Shown piece by piece: positions 20,057 to 29,213 of a stretch of DNA of 34,303 bases. This stretch comes from Deltaproteobacteria bacterium. GTDB taxonomy: Bacteria; Desulfobacterota; Desulfuromonadia; Geobacterales; Pseudopelobacteraceae. Made by a program: the position numbers and the translations under genes. The notes under the pieces are model-generated. The model made no database searches, was not told the DNA's origin, and worked only from the letters and a program-made list of their open reading frames with translations. The stretch spans positions 1 through 34,303 of the forward strand of contig JACPFJ010000010.1 in the NCBI GenBank assembly GCA_016182975.1, given 5' to 3'. Position 1 is the first letter of the stretch. Each line of letters opens with the position of its first letter.

Positions 20057-21451
20057 TCAGTTACCCGACAAAACGGCCTTGACGATGCGTGCCGATGAAC
20101 CGTCTATCCTGGCGAGGTCGGAGCTGCGCAGGCCGCAGACCCAGATCAGCGTCTCGCCGCTGAGGACGAGTGGTATGCGTTTGCGTTGGGAGAGAGGGAT
20201 CTTGGCGTCGATGAAGATCTCCTTGACCTTCCTGCTGCCGCTCATGCCGAAGGGGACGATGCGGTCGCCTGGAAGGAAGGTGCGCACCAGCCAGGGGAAG
20301 GGGGCCTTGGCCGGGTCGAGCCAGGCGGTGCCGGGGGATGTCTCGTCGAGCCGTTCCGGCGGCGCGGCCGGAGAGATCTCCAGGGTCATGCCATCCCAGA
20401 GCCGGTAACGGCCGGGAGCGTCGATGACCACCTCCTCCGGTGTCCCCAGGTCTGCGCCCGCACGCTGGATGACCAGTCGTCCGTATTCCCGGCGGGCAAG
20501 CAGAAGGCCGGGGAGGGTTATGCGGCGGTTGGGCGGGCCGTCGTCCAGCAGGGCCGCCACATCGCCGACATGCCGCAGCGACAGGTGGCGCAGGTCGCCG
20601 GCCAGCTCGCTCACGGCGTGGCGGATGAGGCGCCGCAGCATCGCCGGATGCATCTGGGTGAGGGCGGCGACCTCGAAGGCGACCGCTGCGGCGCCGCGCT
20701 CGGCAAGGCGGGCATATTCCTTCCGCGTCAGCGTCTCCAACAGGTCATCGTCAGCGGCGAGCAGTCCGGCGGTGGCGGTCAGGCGTTCGCGGACGGCGGG
20801 GTTGTACCCCTCCAGGAGCGGCAGCAGCTCGTGACGGATGCGGTTGCGCAGGAAGGCGGTGTCGCGGTTGCTTTGGTCCTCGCGCCAGGCGAGGCCCTTT
20901 TGCGTCAGCCACTCCTCGATCTCGGAGCGGGTGACGTCCAGCAGGGGGCGGATGAAACCGCGTTCGTTGCGATACGGCATCCCCGAGAGTCCGGCGGAGC
21001 CTGCGCCCCGCAGCAGGCGCATCAGGACGGTCTCGGCCTGGTCGTCCGCGTGGTGGCCCAGGGCCACCGCCGCTGCCCCCCACTTCCGGCGCAGCTCCTC
21101 GAAAAAGGCGTGGCGGGCGCGGCGTCCGGCGTCCTCCAGGTTGAGCCTGTGCTGTGCCGCAAACGCCCTGACATCGACGCGGCGGGATTCGAAAGGGATA
21201 GAGTAACGGCCGGCCAGGCCGCGGGAGAACGCCTCGTCGGCCTCCGAATCGGCGCCGCGCAGGCTGTGGTTGAGGTGGGCCGCCACCAGGCGCGGCTGGA
21301 ATCCGGGCAGCCCGCTCAGCAGATCGAGCAGGGCGGTGGAATCGGCCCCTCCCGAGAGGGCCACGATCAGCGTGTCCCCCGGTCCGAAGAGCCGTTGTTC
21401 GAGTACGGTGCGGCTGATCCGTCTGGCCAGGTCGCTTGCAGGTGCGGTCAC
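20057..21451 (-). CDS. tilS: tRNA(Ile)-lysidine synthetase
   Basis: 464 residues. The PP-loop motif is LIVALSGGADSTALL (SGGADS at 33-38), followed by AAHLNHSLRGADSEADE and GHHADDQAETVLMRLLRGAG. The C-terminal domain ends with SGSRKVKEIFIDAKIPLSQRKRIPLV, a TilS block. It adds lysine to cytidine-34 of the CAU anticodon tRNA-Ile so that it reads AUA. The start is GTG (21449-21451), overlapping the lipoprotein stop by four bases. Confidence 0.95.
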   Translation of the reverse strand: MTAPASDLARRISRTVLEQRLFGPGDTLIVALSGGADSTALLDLLSGLPGFQPRLVAAHLNHSLRGADSEADEAFSRGLAGRYSIPFESRRVDVRAFAAQHRLNLEDAGRRARHAFFEELRRKWGAAAVALGHHADDQAETVLMRLLRGAGSAGLSGMPYRNERGFIRPLLDVTRSEIEEWLTQKGLAWREDQSNRDTAFLRNRIRHELLPLLEGYNPAVRERLTATAGLLAADDDLLETLTRKEYARLAERGAAAVAFEVAALTQMHPAMLRRLIRHAVSELAGDLRHLSLRHVGDVAALLDDGPPNRRITLPGLLLARREYGRLVIQRAGADLGTPEEVVIDAPGRYRLWDGMTLEISPAAPPERLDETSPGTAWLDPAKAPFPWLVRTFLPGDRIVPFGMSGSRKVKEIFIDAKIPLSQRKRIPLVLSGETLIWVCGLRSSDLARIDGSSARIVKAVLSGN

Positions 21452-22074
21452 TTCTTTCCGGTCAGGGCGACGATCTCGGGGATGATCTGCCGCATGGCGT
21501 CCTGGAGCGACTGGAGCATGGTCCGCTCCAACTCCTCCGTGGATGCTGAGAGCGGGAGTGTCTTGCCGTCGCGGGACGCCACCGTGAAGGTCTTGGCCTT
21601 GACGCCGTTCTGGAAGACGTCCGCGTTGAACTTCAGTTCATGCCTGGTCTCGTCGCTGACCGTTCCCTGCTTGACGTTAAGGAAGGCGTTGATATCGCTG
21701 ATGACGATGCCGCGGGGGGCGTTCGCGGGAAGGGAGGGGGCGTAGGTGACGCTGAAGCCGGCGTGTTTCAGTTCCAGGAGCAGCGCGTCGGTTATCCATT
21801 CCCCCAGGCTGCGGTTGGAGAGGACGTCGGCCTGGCGCACGTCATGGACGTTGTTGATCGAACCGATTATCCATTCACCCCTGCTGTTTCTGGCCGGTGC
21901 TGGGGGCTCCGCACGCGAGACAACGATGTCGCCGCTCTGCTGCCCGAACGGGCGCTCGATTGGGGCGTAGCTCAACTGGATCTTCCGGTCGACCGTGGCG
22001 CAGCCGGAAAGGAGCGAGAGGGCGATGCATCCTCCCAGGAGGACAGCGGTCAGGCTCGGGAATCTGATGGTCAT
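21448..22074 (-). CDS. Outer-membrane-type lipoprotein, YajG-like
   Basis: 208 residues from the ATG at 22072-22074, which has GAGG eight bases upstream; a GTG nine bases further up is the alternative. The signal peptide ends in the lipobox LLSGC, with Cys25 the lipidated residue. The mature part (VDRKIQLSYAPIERPFGQQSGDIVVSRAEPP, later LSNRSLGEWITDALLLELKHAGFSV) matches the pattern of YajG-family lipoproteins. Those are poorly characterised, so no function is proposed. It is co-transcribed with tilS. Confidence 0.78.
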   Translation of the reverse strand: MTIRFPSLTAVLLGGCIALSLLSGCATVDRKIQLSYAPIERPFGQQSGDIVVSRAEPPAPARNSRGEWIIGSINNVHDVRQADVLSNRSLGEWITDALLLELKHAGFSVTYAPSLPANAPRGIVISDINAFLNVKQGTVSDETRHELKFNADVFQNGVKAKTFTVASRDGKTLPLSASTEELERTMLQSLQDAMRQIIPEIVALTGKK

Positions 22075-22206
22075 GGGACACACCTCGCAGAGAGAAAGTC
22101 ATTGAGTTTCATAGGCGCTACTATATGCAAAAAAGAGAGCGGATGCAATCCCGGTGCAATGCCATGTTCAGGAATGACACCCCCGGAATCATTACCCTGT
22201 TTCGCG

Positions 22207-23277
22207 CTACAGCCATTTTTTTCTCCGGAAGTAGAGGATCATGGCCAGCGAGAGGGCGACCATGAATCCCCACAGCGCATGGTAGCCGTAGCGCCATTCC
22301 AGTTCCGGCATATGCCTGAAGTTCATGCCGTAGACCCCCACCAGAAACGTCAGCGGCATGAAGATGGTGCCGATCACGGTCAGGAACTTCATGATCTCGT
22401 TGGTGCGGTTGCTGATGCTGGAGAGGTACAGGTCGAGCATCCCCGAGAGCAGGTCGCGGTAGGTTTCCACCGTGTCGATGACCTGGACGGTGTGGTCGTA
22501 GACATCGCGGAAGTACAGCCTGGTCGAATCGCCGAGCAGGTTGCTGTCTCCGCGCTCCAGGAACGAGATCGCCTCCCGGAGCGGCCAGACCGCCTTGCGC
22601 AGGAAGATGATCTCCTTCTTCATTTCATTGATCACATGCAGGGTTGCCCTGTCCGGCGCCAGGGCCAGTTCCTCTTCGATGTTGACGATCCGCTCTCCCA
22701 AGCCCTCCAGCACGCTGAAGTAGCCGTCCACGATGGCGTCGATCAGGGCGTAGGCCAGGTAATCGGCGCCCATGCCCCTGATCTTCCCCTTGGCGTTGCG
22801 GATGCGGTCGCGCAACGCATCGAACACATCCCCCCTGATCCCCTCCTGAAAGGTGAAGAGATAGTCATGACCCAGGATGATGCTGATCTGCTCGGAGGTA
22901 AAGTCGCTTCCTTCCGCAGGCCGGAGCATGCGCAGCACGATGAAGAGATAGTTGCCGTAATCCTCGATCTTGGGGCGCTGCACGGTGTTGACGATATCTT
23001 CCAGCACCAGGGGATGGAAGGAGTGGCACTCTCCCAGGCGGCGGATTATCTCGACATCGTGTACCCCTTCAACGTTTACCCAGGTTATCCCGGGGCGGCC
23101 GAGGTGCGGCAGGCAGGCGTCTAATTGCCGGAAGTACCGTTCCTCGCAGGAATCCGCGTCGTATGAGAGCAGCGATATGTTTACCGCCTCCTGGGACGCA
23201 TCGCCGATGTGCACCAGCGAGCCTGGCGGCAGGCCGGCCTTGACGGAGCGTTTCTTGAGGAACTTGCGCTGTTTCAT
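22207..23277 (-). CDS. corA: CorA-type magnesium/cobalt transporter
   Basis: 356 residues. A large cytoplasmic N-terminal domain and long stalk helix lead to two C-terminal membrane helices (about 297-316 and 333-350), with the ion-selectivity motif YGMNF (GMN 317-319) between them. CorA is a homopentameric inner-membrane channel for Mg2+ and can also pass Co2+ or Ni2+. The ATG follows the pfkA stop by one base, so the genes share a transcript. Confidence 0.95.
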   Translation of the reverse strand: MKQRKFLKKRSVKAGLPPGSLVHIGDASQEAVNISLLSYDADSCEERYFRQLDACLPHLGRPGITWVNVEGVHDVEIIRRLGECHSFHPLVLEDIVNTVQRPKIEDYGNYLFIVLRMLRPAEGSDFTSEQISIILGHDYLFTFQEGIRGDVFDALRDRIRNAKGKIRGMGADYLAYALIDAIVDGYFSVLEGLGERIVNIEEELALAPDRATLHVINEMKKEIIFLRKAVWPLREAISFLERGDSNLLGDSTRLYFRDVYDHTVQVIDTVETYRDLLSGMLDLYLSSISNRTNEIMKFLTVIGTIFMPLTFLVGVYGMNFRHMPELEWRYGYHALWGFMVALSLAMILYFRRKKWL

Positions 23278-23278
23278 C

Positions 23279-24238
23279 TCAGATGCCCAGGACCTCGGCC
23301 AGGCGCAGGAGATCGTCCTGGGGGCGTTTCTCCCCCTTGATCACCTCCTCCAGCGGGGTGGCGACGATGTTGTTGCAGGAAAGACCGGTCATGACGCCGC
23401 AGGTGCCATCATCCAGGAGTTCCACCGCCTTCTTGCCGAAGCGGCTGGCCAGGAGCCGATCGAAGACGGTGGGCGCACCGCCGCGCTGATAATGGCCGAG
23501 CACCGTGACACGCGTCTCGAAGCCGATGGCATCCTTGATGCTGTCCGCGATCTGGTGGGCCTGGCCGGCCCCCTCGGCCAGGATGATGATGGCGTTGTCG
23601 CGCCCCTCCTCGTAACGCCCCCGCAGCTGCTGGCAGATATCGGCAAGATCGAACTCCCGTTCGGGAACAAGGGCATATTCCGCGCCGGTGGCGATGGCGG
23701 CGATGGATGCCAGGTAGCCGGAGTTGCGCCCCATGACCTCGATGACAAAGGCGCGGGCGTGGGACGAGGCGGTGTCCTTGATGCAGTCGACGGCGTAGAT
23801 GATGTTGTTCAGCGCCGTATCCACCCCCAGGGCCATGTCGGTGAAGGGGATGTCGTTGTCGATGCTGGCCGGTATGCCCACCACCGGGAAGCCGAGCCGG
23901 TGCAGGGCCAGGGCGCCGCTGAGCGAACCGTCCCCTCCCAGCACCACCAACCCCTCGGCGCCTGCCTCGTGCAGCCTGTCGAGGGCTACCTTCTGCCCCT
24001 CGGGCGTCCGGAACTCCGGTGAGCGGGCCGACTGGAGGAAGGTCCCGCCATGGTGGAGTATGCCGGAGACCGCCTTGGTGTCCAGGGTGATAAAATCCCC
24101 CTTCATCAAGCCGAGGTACCCCTTGCGGAAGCCTATCATCTCGATGTTCATGCGCAGGGCGGTACGCACCGCGCTGCGGATGCAGGCGTTCATGCCGGAG
24201 CAGTCGCCGCCGCTGGTAAGGATTGCGAGTCGTTTCAT
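23279..24238 (-). CDS. pfkA: ATP-dependent 6-phosphofructokinase
   Basis: 319 residues from the ATG at 24236-24238, which has GGAGG five bases upstream; this is the normal bacterial length, so an 18-residue in-frame extension is rejected. It phosphorylates fructose 6-phosphate in glycolysis. LTSGGDCSGMNACIRS is the nucleotide loop, GGDGS marks the ATP-dependent type (the pyrophosphate enzymes have GGDD), and PASIDNDI is the catalytic aspartate loop. MGRNSGYLA and GHYQRGGAP are further signatures. With glgP in the same window it points to active glycogen and hexose metabolism. Confidence 0.95.
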   Translation of the reverse strand: MKRLAILTSGGDCSGMNACIRSAVRTALRMNIEMIGFRKGYLGLMKGDFITLDTKAVSGILHHGGTFLQSARSPEFRTPEGQKVALDRLHEAGAEGLVVLGGDGSLSGALALHRLGFPVVGIPASIDNDIPFTDMALGVDTALNNIIYAVDCIKDTASSHARAFVIEVMGRNSGYLASIAAIATGAEYALVPEREFDLADICQQLRGRYEEGRDNAIIILAEGAGQAHQIADSIKDAIGFETRVTVLGHYQRGGAPTVFDRLLASRFGKKAVELLDDGTCGVMTGLSCNNIVATPLEEVIKGEKRPQDDLLRLAEVLGI

Positions 24239-24284
24239 TGGTACCTCCACAGGTGTGTATTGAATTAACCTGAATTCTGCAAAT

Positions 24285-24438
24285 CTCACCACAGAGTCAC
24301 AGAGGGCACAGAGAAAAGCCTTTTATTTACAAGGCACTGGAATGTATCTCACCGATAATGCCATTCACCCTTTTGGTGATGAATCTATTTGAAAAAAGCT
24401 CTGTGATTCCTCTGTGTTCTCAGTGACTCTGTGGTTGA
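24285..24438. repeat. Long inverted repeat of the ACCACAGAGTCAC family
   Basis: The left arm (24289-24314, ACCACAGAGTCACAGAGGGC...) and the right arm (24408-24433, reverse complement ACCACAGAGTCACTGAGAAC...) are nearly identical. A smaller hairpin with TCACC/GGTGA arms lies at 24366-24379 inside. The element fills most of the 233-bp gap between the caspase gene and pfkA. Such CACAGAG repeats are common in intergenic DNA of several bacterial phyla. Confidence 0.7.
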
Positions 24439-24471
24439 AGTGCCGTTTTCAGGATTAATGTCACTGCAAGG

Positions 24472-27400
24472 CTATTTTATCCCGATGGGGAAATCGTTCC
24501 CTGTCAGCGTCTTCTGAGGCACCTGCTCGTAGCCCCATCTCCTGTAGGTCAGCTCCGGCAGGGTCTCCTCGATGAAGGTGGCCAGACGGTTGATGGTGAT
24601 CTCCCCCTGCTGATTGGCCGCCTTCCCATTGATCCCTTCCAGCAGGGTGTAGCTGAAGACGCCGTGCCCTTCGTATCCCTCCAGGGCCACCTGGTTCCTG
24701 GAACTGGCCGCGATGGTGGCCCGGCCGACCGCCCGCGCCAGCTTGGTCAGGGCGGTCTTTTCGGTGACCCCCCGGCTGGCGATCGCCTCGGCGAACGAGC
24801 CGCTGTTGCAGGTGTCGAGCAGGATCAGCGATTTCATGGCCTGTACGCCGGACAGCAGCCGCTTGAAGTCGTTCATCGAGATCCCCTGCCTGGAGATGGA
24901 CTCCTCGCCGGTGTAGCGGAAGTCCACCGGCAGGAAGTAGTACATCCCGTCCCTGTCGCCGGTGACGCCGTGGCCGGCCAGGAAGAGGAGAAAGACGTCC
25001 TCGCGGTTGGTCACGCGGCCGATCTCCGCGAAGCGGGCCTCAAGTCCGGCGCGGGTGACCTCCTCGTCGAACAGTGCGTGTACCCGGACCTCGGCAAACA
25101 GGGGGGCGCCCTTCTCACGGACGAGCCGCGCCAACTCGCGGGCGTCGTTGACGGAATAGTTGAGACGCAGGTCCCCGTCGCGGTAGCGGTTGACCGCCAC
25201 GGTGAGGATGTGCAGACGGGGTCTGGCCGGGGCGGGTGAGGCCAGGTTCAGCTCTATCCGGTCCCGTTCCGACTCGATGGTGTTGGCGCGGTTGAAGGCC
25301 ATGAGAGAGACGACGTTGCCGCCGTGACCAAGGGTGATGGTGCGCTCGAAGGTGCGGCATTCCTGGCGCGGGCCCTTGTCGTGGACCTTCAGGGCCCTGC
25401 CGTCCTGATCGATCGCCACCGGCGTGTTGTTGAGGAAGAGGGTGACGTTGCCGATGCCGCCGCCCGCGTCGCACAGTTGCGCCACCAGGGTGACATCCCG
25501 TTTATCGCTGGAGCCGGACCTGGTGACGAAGCGGACGATTGGGGGGAGGGTCGAGGCGTTGATCACCTCTTCGAGGGCTGTCTTCTGCGTCACGGCGGGA
25601 CCCTCCACCGCCGGTGCGGTCTCGTCGTCCGCTCCTTCCGCAACCCTTTCCCGCTCCAGCTTCTGCTGTGCAAGCCGCATCTGTTCGGCCTTCATCCGGG
25701 CGGCTTGCTCCTCCTCCGCCTTTTGGGCGGCCCGCTCCTCCTGCTCCCGGCGCTGTTTCTCGACCTTCGCAGCGGCCGGGGAAGCGCTCCCGTCCCGGCC
25801 GCCCGGCTGCTTCAGCCAGGCGGAGATATCCTCTCCGGCAATGGCCCGCTCGACGATGTCCGGCCGGTAAAAGAGGTCGTACATCTGATCGATGCCGATC
25901 AGCGTCGCCTCCCGGTCTTTTCCCCGGTTTACCTGGAAGCCGATCAGAACCTCCGAGTCGGGACCGTGGTCGAAGTAACCGTCCGGAAGCCAGAGCAGCC
26001 AGCGCCGCCTGTCGGGATGGAGGTAGAGGGCGTACAGTTCCCTGCCGTCGGCCAGGCCGAACCAGCGGATGGTGCCGTCGTCGAAGGCGGCCACAATGGT
26101 ACGGTTGTCGGCGGAGATGTTCACATCCCAGGCGTTTTCCGCGATCCTCCGTTTCCAGAGCAGCTTGCCGTTTCTGTCGTAGGAGCGCAGAAAATGGCTG
26201 CTCCCCAGCACGAAGCCGGCCTCGTCGTGCCGCACGGCGAGACTCCGGGGTTTCTCCCGGTTCGAGAATCCTCGCAGCCTTGTTCCGTTCAGCAGCGGCG
26301 GTTCCGGCGAGTTCCCCTCCCAGTTGCGAACGTCGATGCCGTTGCCGGTGAAACGGGGCGGCAGCAGCTTGGCTCCGGGGGGCCGTTCGGTTGTCAGCCG
26401 CCTTAGTTTCAGGTCGAACAGCGCCTTGGCCTGGCCATGGCGTTCATAACTGAACAGGACCGTTGCGGAGTCGGGCGAGATCTTGAACGTGTCGTGGTTC
26501 TTCTCGAAATCGGCAACGGCCAGGGGGTGGTAAAAGAGGGTTGCGCCGCTCACCACGCCGGTTTCGCTCGTTCTCCTTTTACCCCGCTTGTTCGTCTCGG
26601 ACGAGCGCGTGACGTTACCGCTTCCGGAAAGGACGCCGAATCCGGAAACGCGTGAGACGAAGGCGATGCTGCCGTTCTTCAGGGGGAGAAGCTGTCTGAT
26701 CGCGCTCTTGGCGGGGAGAGTAATGGTCTCCTCCGTGGTATTCGTTTCCGCCGACCATTTGATCAGCAGTTTCCAGCCGTCATTGTTCGCCTTGCCGCCG
26801 GCGGCAAAGAGATGCCTGCCGTCGGCCGACCAGGCAACGCTCATCAGCGCCCCCTTCACCCCTTGCAGACCCGATACCCAGCTCCCGTCCGCGGCATCGA
26901 GGATGTCGACCTCCCGGCGGGAGTCCGGCTCGTATCCGACGGCCAGATGGACCCCGTCGGGCGAGAAGGCGATGCTGGAGATGCGTCTGCCGAGTTCGGA
27001 AGTCCGCTCATAAACTAACGACCCGTCCGGGCGGTAGAGCCTGATCTCACCCTGGTCGGAGGCGGCGATCAGGTTGCCGTTCGCGGCAAAATCGATGGCG
27101 AAGATGTTCCCCCTGTAACTGCTGTCCATGAACAGCTTTCCGCTGTCGGCCGAGCTGTGGACGTGGAGCCCGCCGCCGTTGGCGAGCGCGACCGCCAGCC
27201 GCTTTCCGTCACGGGAATAGGCCAACCTGAGGATGTGCTGGGGGAAACCGGTGATGCGCGAGATCATTCCCCCCGTCCCCAGATCGAAGATATAGACGCA
27301 GTACCCCTTGTCCCAGCTCATGCCGGTAAAACCGGCGGTTGCCAGCGTCTTTCCGTCGGGGGAGACGGCAACGGCCTGGAGGGCCCCCTCGGAGGCGTCC

Positions 27401-27645
27401 CCGATCGGGGGGTGGATGGTCCTGACCAGCCTGCCGCTCTGTGCCTCCCAGACCCTGACCGTCTTGTCGAACGAAGCGGTGGCCAGGTACTTCCCCCCGG
27501 CATCCGCGGCGATATCCATGATCTTGGCCGAATGCATGCCGGCATTGATCCTGATGAACGGCGTGGCGGGAGGTTCCCCCGCGGAGGCGGGGCGGACAAC
27601 GAGCCACAGGGATATGAATGACAGTATGAAGAGTCGCTTGCCCAT
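24472..27645 (-). CDS. Exported caspase-like protease with WD40 propeller
   Basis: 1057 residues from the ATG at 27643-27645 (AGGAA upstream). A signal peptide (1-22, ending RPASA) is followed by WD40-type repeats over about residues 30-300 and more weakly to about 590 (SFDKTVRVWEAQSGRLVRTI, AVSPDGKTLATAG, IAFSPDGVHLAVG). A charged coiled coil (about 620-680, KVEKQRREQEERAAQKAEEE) and a beta-rich linker come next. The C-terminal peptidase C14 domain has His892 in FLAGHG and Cys946 in LLDTCNSGSF, the caspase dyad. Caspase-type enzymes of bacteria cut after basic residues or act in stress and conflict responses. Export to the periplasm is inferred. It follows the DUF4384 gene by 38 bp. Confidence 0.85.
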   Translation of the reverse strand: MGKRLFILSFISLWLVVRPASAGEPPATPFIRINAGMHSAKIMDIAADAGGKYLATASFDKTVRVWEAQSGRLVRTIHPPIGDASEGALQAVAVSPDGKTLATAGFTGMSWDKGYCVYIFDLGTGGMISRITGFPQHILRLAYSRDGKRLAVALANGGGLHVHSSADSGKLFMDSSYRGNIFAIDFAANGNLIAASDQGEIRLYRPDGSLVYERTSELGRRISSIAFSPDGVHLAVGYEPDSRREVDILDAADGSWVSGLQGVKGALMSVAWSADGRHLFAAGGKANNDGWKLLIKWSAETNTTEETITLPAKSAIRQLLPLKNGSIAFVSRVSGFGVLSGSGNVTRSSETNKRGKRRTSETGVVSGATLFYHPLAVADFEKNHDTFKISPDSATVLFSYERHGQAKALFDLKLRRLTTERPPGAKLLPPRFTGNGIDVRNWEGNSPEPPLLNGTRLRGFSNREKPRSLAVRHDEAGFVLGSSHFLRSYDRNGKLLWKRRIAENAWDVNISADNRTIVAAFDDGTIRWFGLADGRELYALYLHPDRRRWLLWLPDGYFDHGPDSEVLIGFQVNRGKDREATLIGIDQMYDLFYRPDIVERAIAGEDISAWLKQPGGRDGSASPAAAKVEKQRREQEERAAQKAEEEQAARMKAEQMRLAQQKLERERVAEGADDETAPAVEGPAVTQKTALEEVINASTLPPIVRFVTRSGSSDKRDVTLVAQLCDAGGGIGNVTLFLNNTPVAIDQDGRALKVHDKGPRQECRTFERTITLGHGGNVVSLMAFNRANTIESERDRIELNLASPAPARPRLHILTVAVNRYRDGDLRLNYSVNDARELARLVREKGAPLFAEVRVHALFDEEVTRAGLEARFAEIGRVTNREDVFLLFLAGHGVTGDRDGMYYFLPVDFRYTGEESISRQGISMNDFKRLLSGVQAMKSLILLDTCNSGSFAEAIASRGVTEKTALTKLARAVGRATIAASSRNQVALEGYEGHGVFSYTLLEGINGKAANQQGEITINRLATFIEETLPELTYRRWGYEQVPQKTLTGNDFPIGIK

Positions 27646-27683
27646 ATTTTGGTTCCTGAGGGATGGTACGTGCCGGATGGACA

Positions 27684-29129
27684 CTATTTCGCCCTGGTCT
27701 CCACGTACACGGTGGATTCGTACAGCTTTGCCCCGCTTCTCGCGGCGACCCCCTTGTAATAATCGACCAGGTCGCGGCCGTTGATTACCGGTTGGGATGC
27801 CAACTCCTTCTGAACCTTGTCAACCCGCACCAGGCTGCGGGTGTTGCCGACAAAGCTCCGTGAGGCGATCTGATCACTGACGCGGGGGATGGGCAGCCGG
27901 CGATCGCTGGCAAAGACCTTGACGGCATCGGTGCCGTAGGGGGACTCGACCCGGATCTCCCAGGTGTCGCTCTCCTCGGGGAGGACGTGGACCATGCCGG
28001 GAAGCTTGGGGGTTTCCGGCTCGCCGGCCTTGGGATAGAGCAGGTTGACCCCGCCGCCGGGGTTGATGTCGTAGACGTAGAGGTAGAGCGGCCTTGTCAC
28101 CTGCAGGGTGAAGCTGACCACCTCCCCCTCGCGGAAGACCTGGTAGGCGCCCCCCTTGACCGTGGCGATGCGCACCGCGCCGCCCGAGGCCTCGTGCTCC
28201 GTGTCGGCGATCTGCGCCAGGGTCTCGGCCGCATCGTTATCCGGGCTGAACTGGATCAGCGCGATGGGGATATTCTCCTCGGCGCTGGCCAGCACCTTCC
28301 CCTTGAGGTCCTTTATCGTCACCGACAGGTTGAGCATTTCCCCGCCACGCAGATAGCCCCCCTCCACAACGGCGTCCGCCCCCGCCAGCAGCGCATCGGC
28401 GGTTGCAAGATCGGCGGACTTCTCGATGGAGCGGGTGGCGCTCTTCCCGAGGGCGGGTTTCTCCTCGATGATCTTCAGCAGCGGCAGGTCGGCCAGGGTG
28501 GCCTTGAGTTTGCGCGTGGCGTATTCGGAGAACGGGCTGGTGTATTTCTTGCGGGCCTCCACCACCGGGTTGACGAACAGGGAAAGTGCGCCGGCCCTGT
28601 TCCAGCCGCGGGAAACCTTCTGGGCCAGCCGCGCGAGCTTGGCGTCCAGGTTCTCGGTGAAGCATCCCGGCGGCAGTTTCTCCAGCAGGATCTCGTAGCT
28701 CCCCTTGAGGTTGCGGTACGAGTCGTTGCGCGCCCCCTTCAGCTTGAGATAGACCGCCACCTTGCCGGCCGTGCGCTGGTAGCTGACGGTGACGATATAG
28801 TCGGCCTGGTCGATGTTGCGCCCCTCAAAGATGAATCCTGTCCGGCTGAAGGCCCGCTCCAGCTCGTTGACCAGCATCCCGGCAAAGGGGACGCAGCGCG
28901 CCTCCCGGTCCTCGCGGACATCCTCCCGGTCCAGGTAGAGTTTGAGCCCCATGCCGGCATGACCCGCCTTCATCTCCCCGGCCATGGCGTCGGCCATCTC
29001 GGCCAGGGTGGCGTAGGTCGAGGGTGAAGTCTCCGAGGAGGAGCCAAAGCCCAGGAAGGCGCGGGCAGGGGAGGGGAGGATTAGATTGATCGACAGCAGA
29101 AGGCAGACAACTGTCCTGATGATGGTCAT
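27684..29129 (-). CDS. Exported DUF4384-domain protein, partner of the caspase
   Basis: 481 residues from the ATG at 29127-29129 (GAGGAT upstream); the longer start at 29147 adds six residues. A signal peptide ends LILPSPARA. Residues about 40-330 contain two beta-alpha segments that resemble FlgO/CsgG-type domains (AGMLVNELERAFSRTGFIFEG; LLAGADAVVEGGYLRGGEML). DUF4384 follows at about 345-430 (VFREGEVVSFTLQVTRPLYLYVYDINPGGGVNLLYPK). DUF4384 proteins are often encoded beside or fused to caspase domains, but their job is unknown. It probably acts with the downstream caspase in the periplasm. No convincing promoter was seen in the 84-bp gap upstream. Confidence 0.8.
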   Translation of the reverse strand: MTIIRTVVCLLLSINLILPSPARAFLGFGSSSETSPSTYATLAEMADAMAGEMKAGHAGMGLKLYLDREDVREDREARCVPFAGMLVNELERAFSRTGFIFEGRNIDQADYIVTVSYQRTAGKVAVYLKLKGARNDSYRNLKGSYEILLEKLPPGCFTENLDAKLARLAQKVSRGWNRAGALSLFVNPVVEARKKYTSPFSEYATRKLKATLADLPLLKIIEEKPALGKSATRSIEKSADLATADALLAGADAVVEGGYLRGGEMLNLSVTIKDLKGKVLASAEENIPIALIQFSPDNDAAETLAQIADTEHEASGGAVRIATVKGGAYQVFREGEVVSFTLQVTRPLYLYVYDINPGGGVNLLYPKAGEPETPKLPGMVHVLPEESDTWEIRVESPYGTDAVKVFASDRRLPIPRVSDQIASRSFVGNTRSLVRVDKVQKELASQPVINGRDLVDYYKGVAARSGAKLYESTVYVETRAK

Positions 29130-29213
29130 GGTCTTATCCTCGATCAAAATTTGGCATATCAGTTTATTCCAAGTCGCTTAAAACACGCAGATTTCAGGTC
29201 AAAAAAACTAATA

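Noticed and set aside
23279-24238. Pyrophosphate-dependent phosphofructokinase
   Set aside because: The key motif is GGDGS, the ATP-dependent form; the pyrophosphate type has GGDD and a lysine in the PKTIDND loop.
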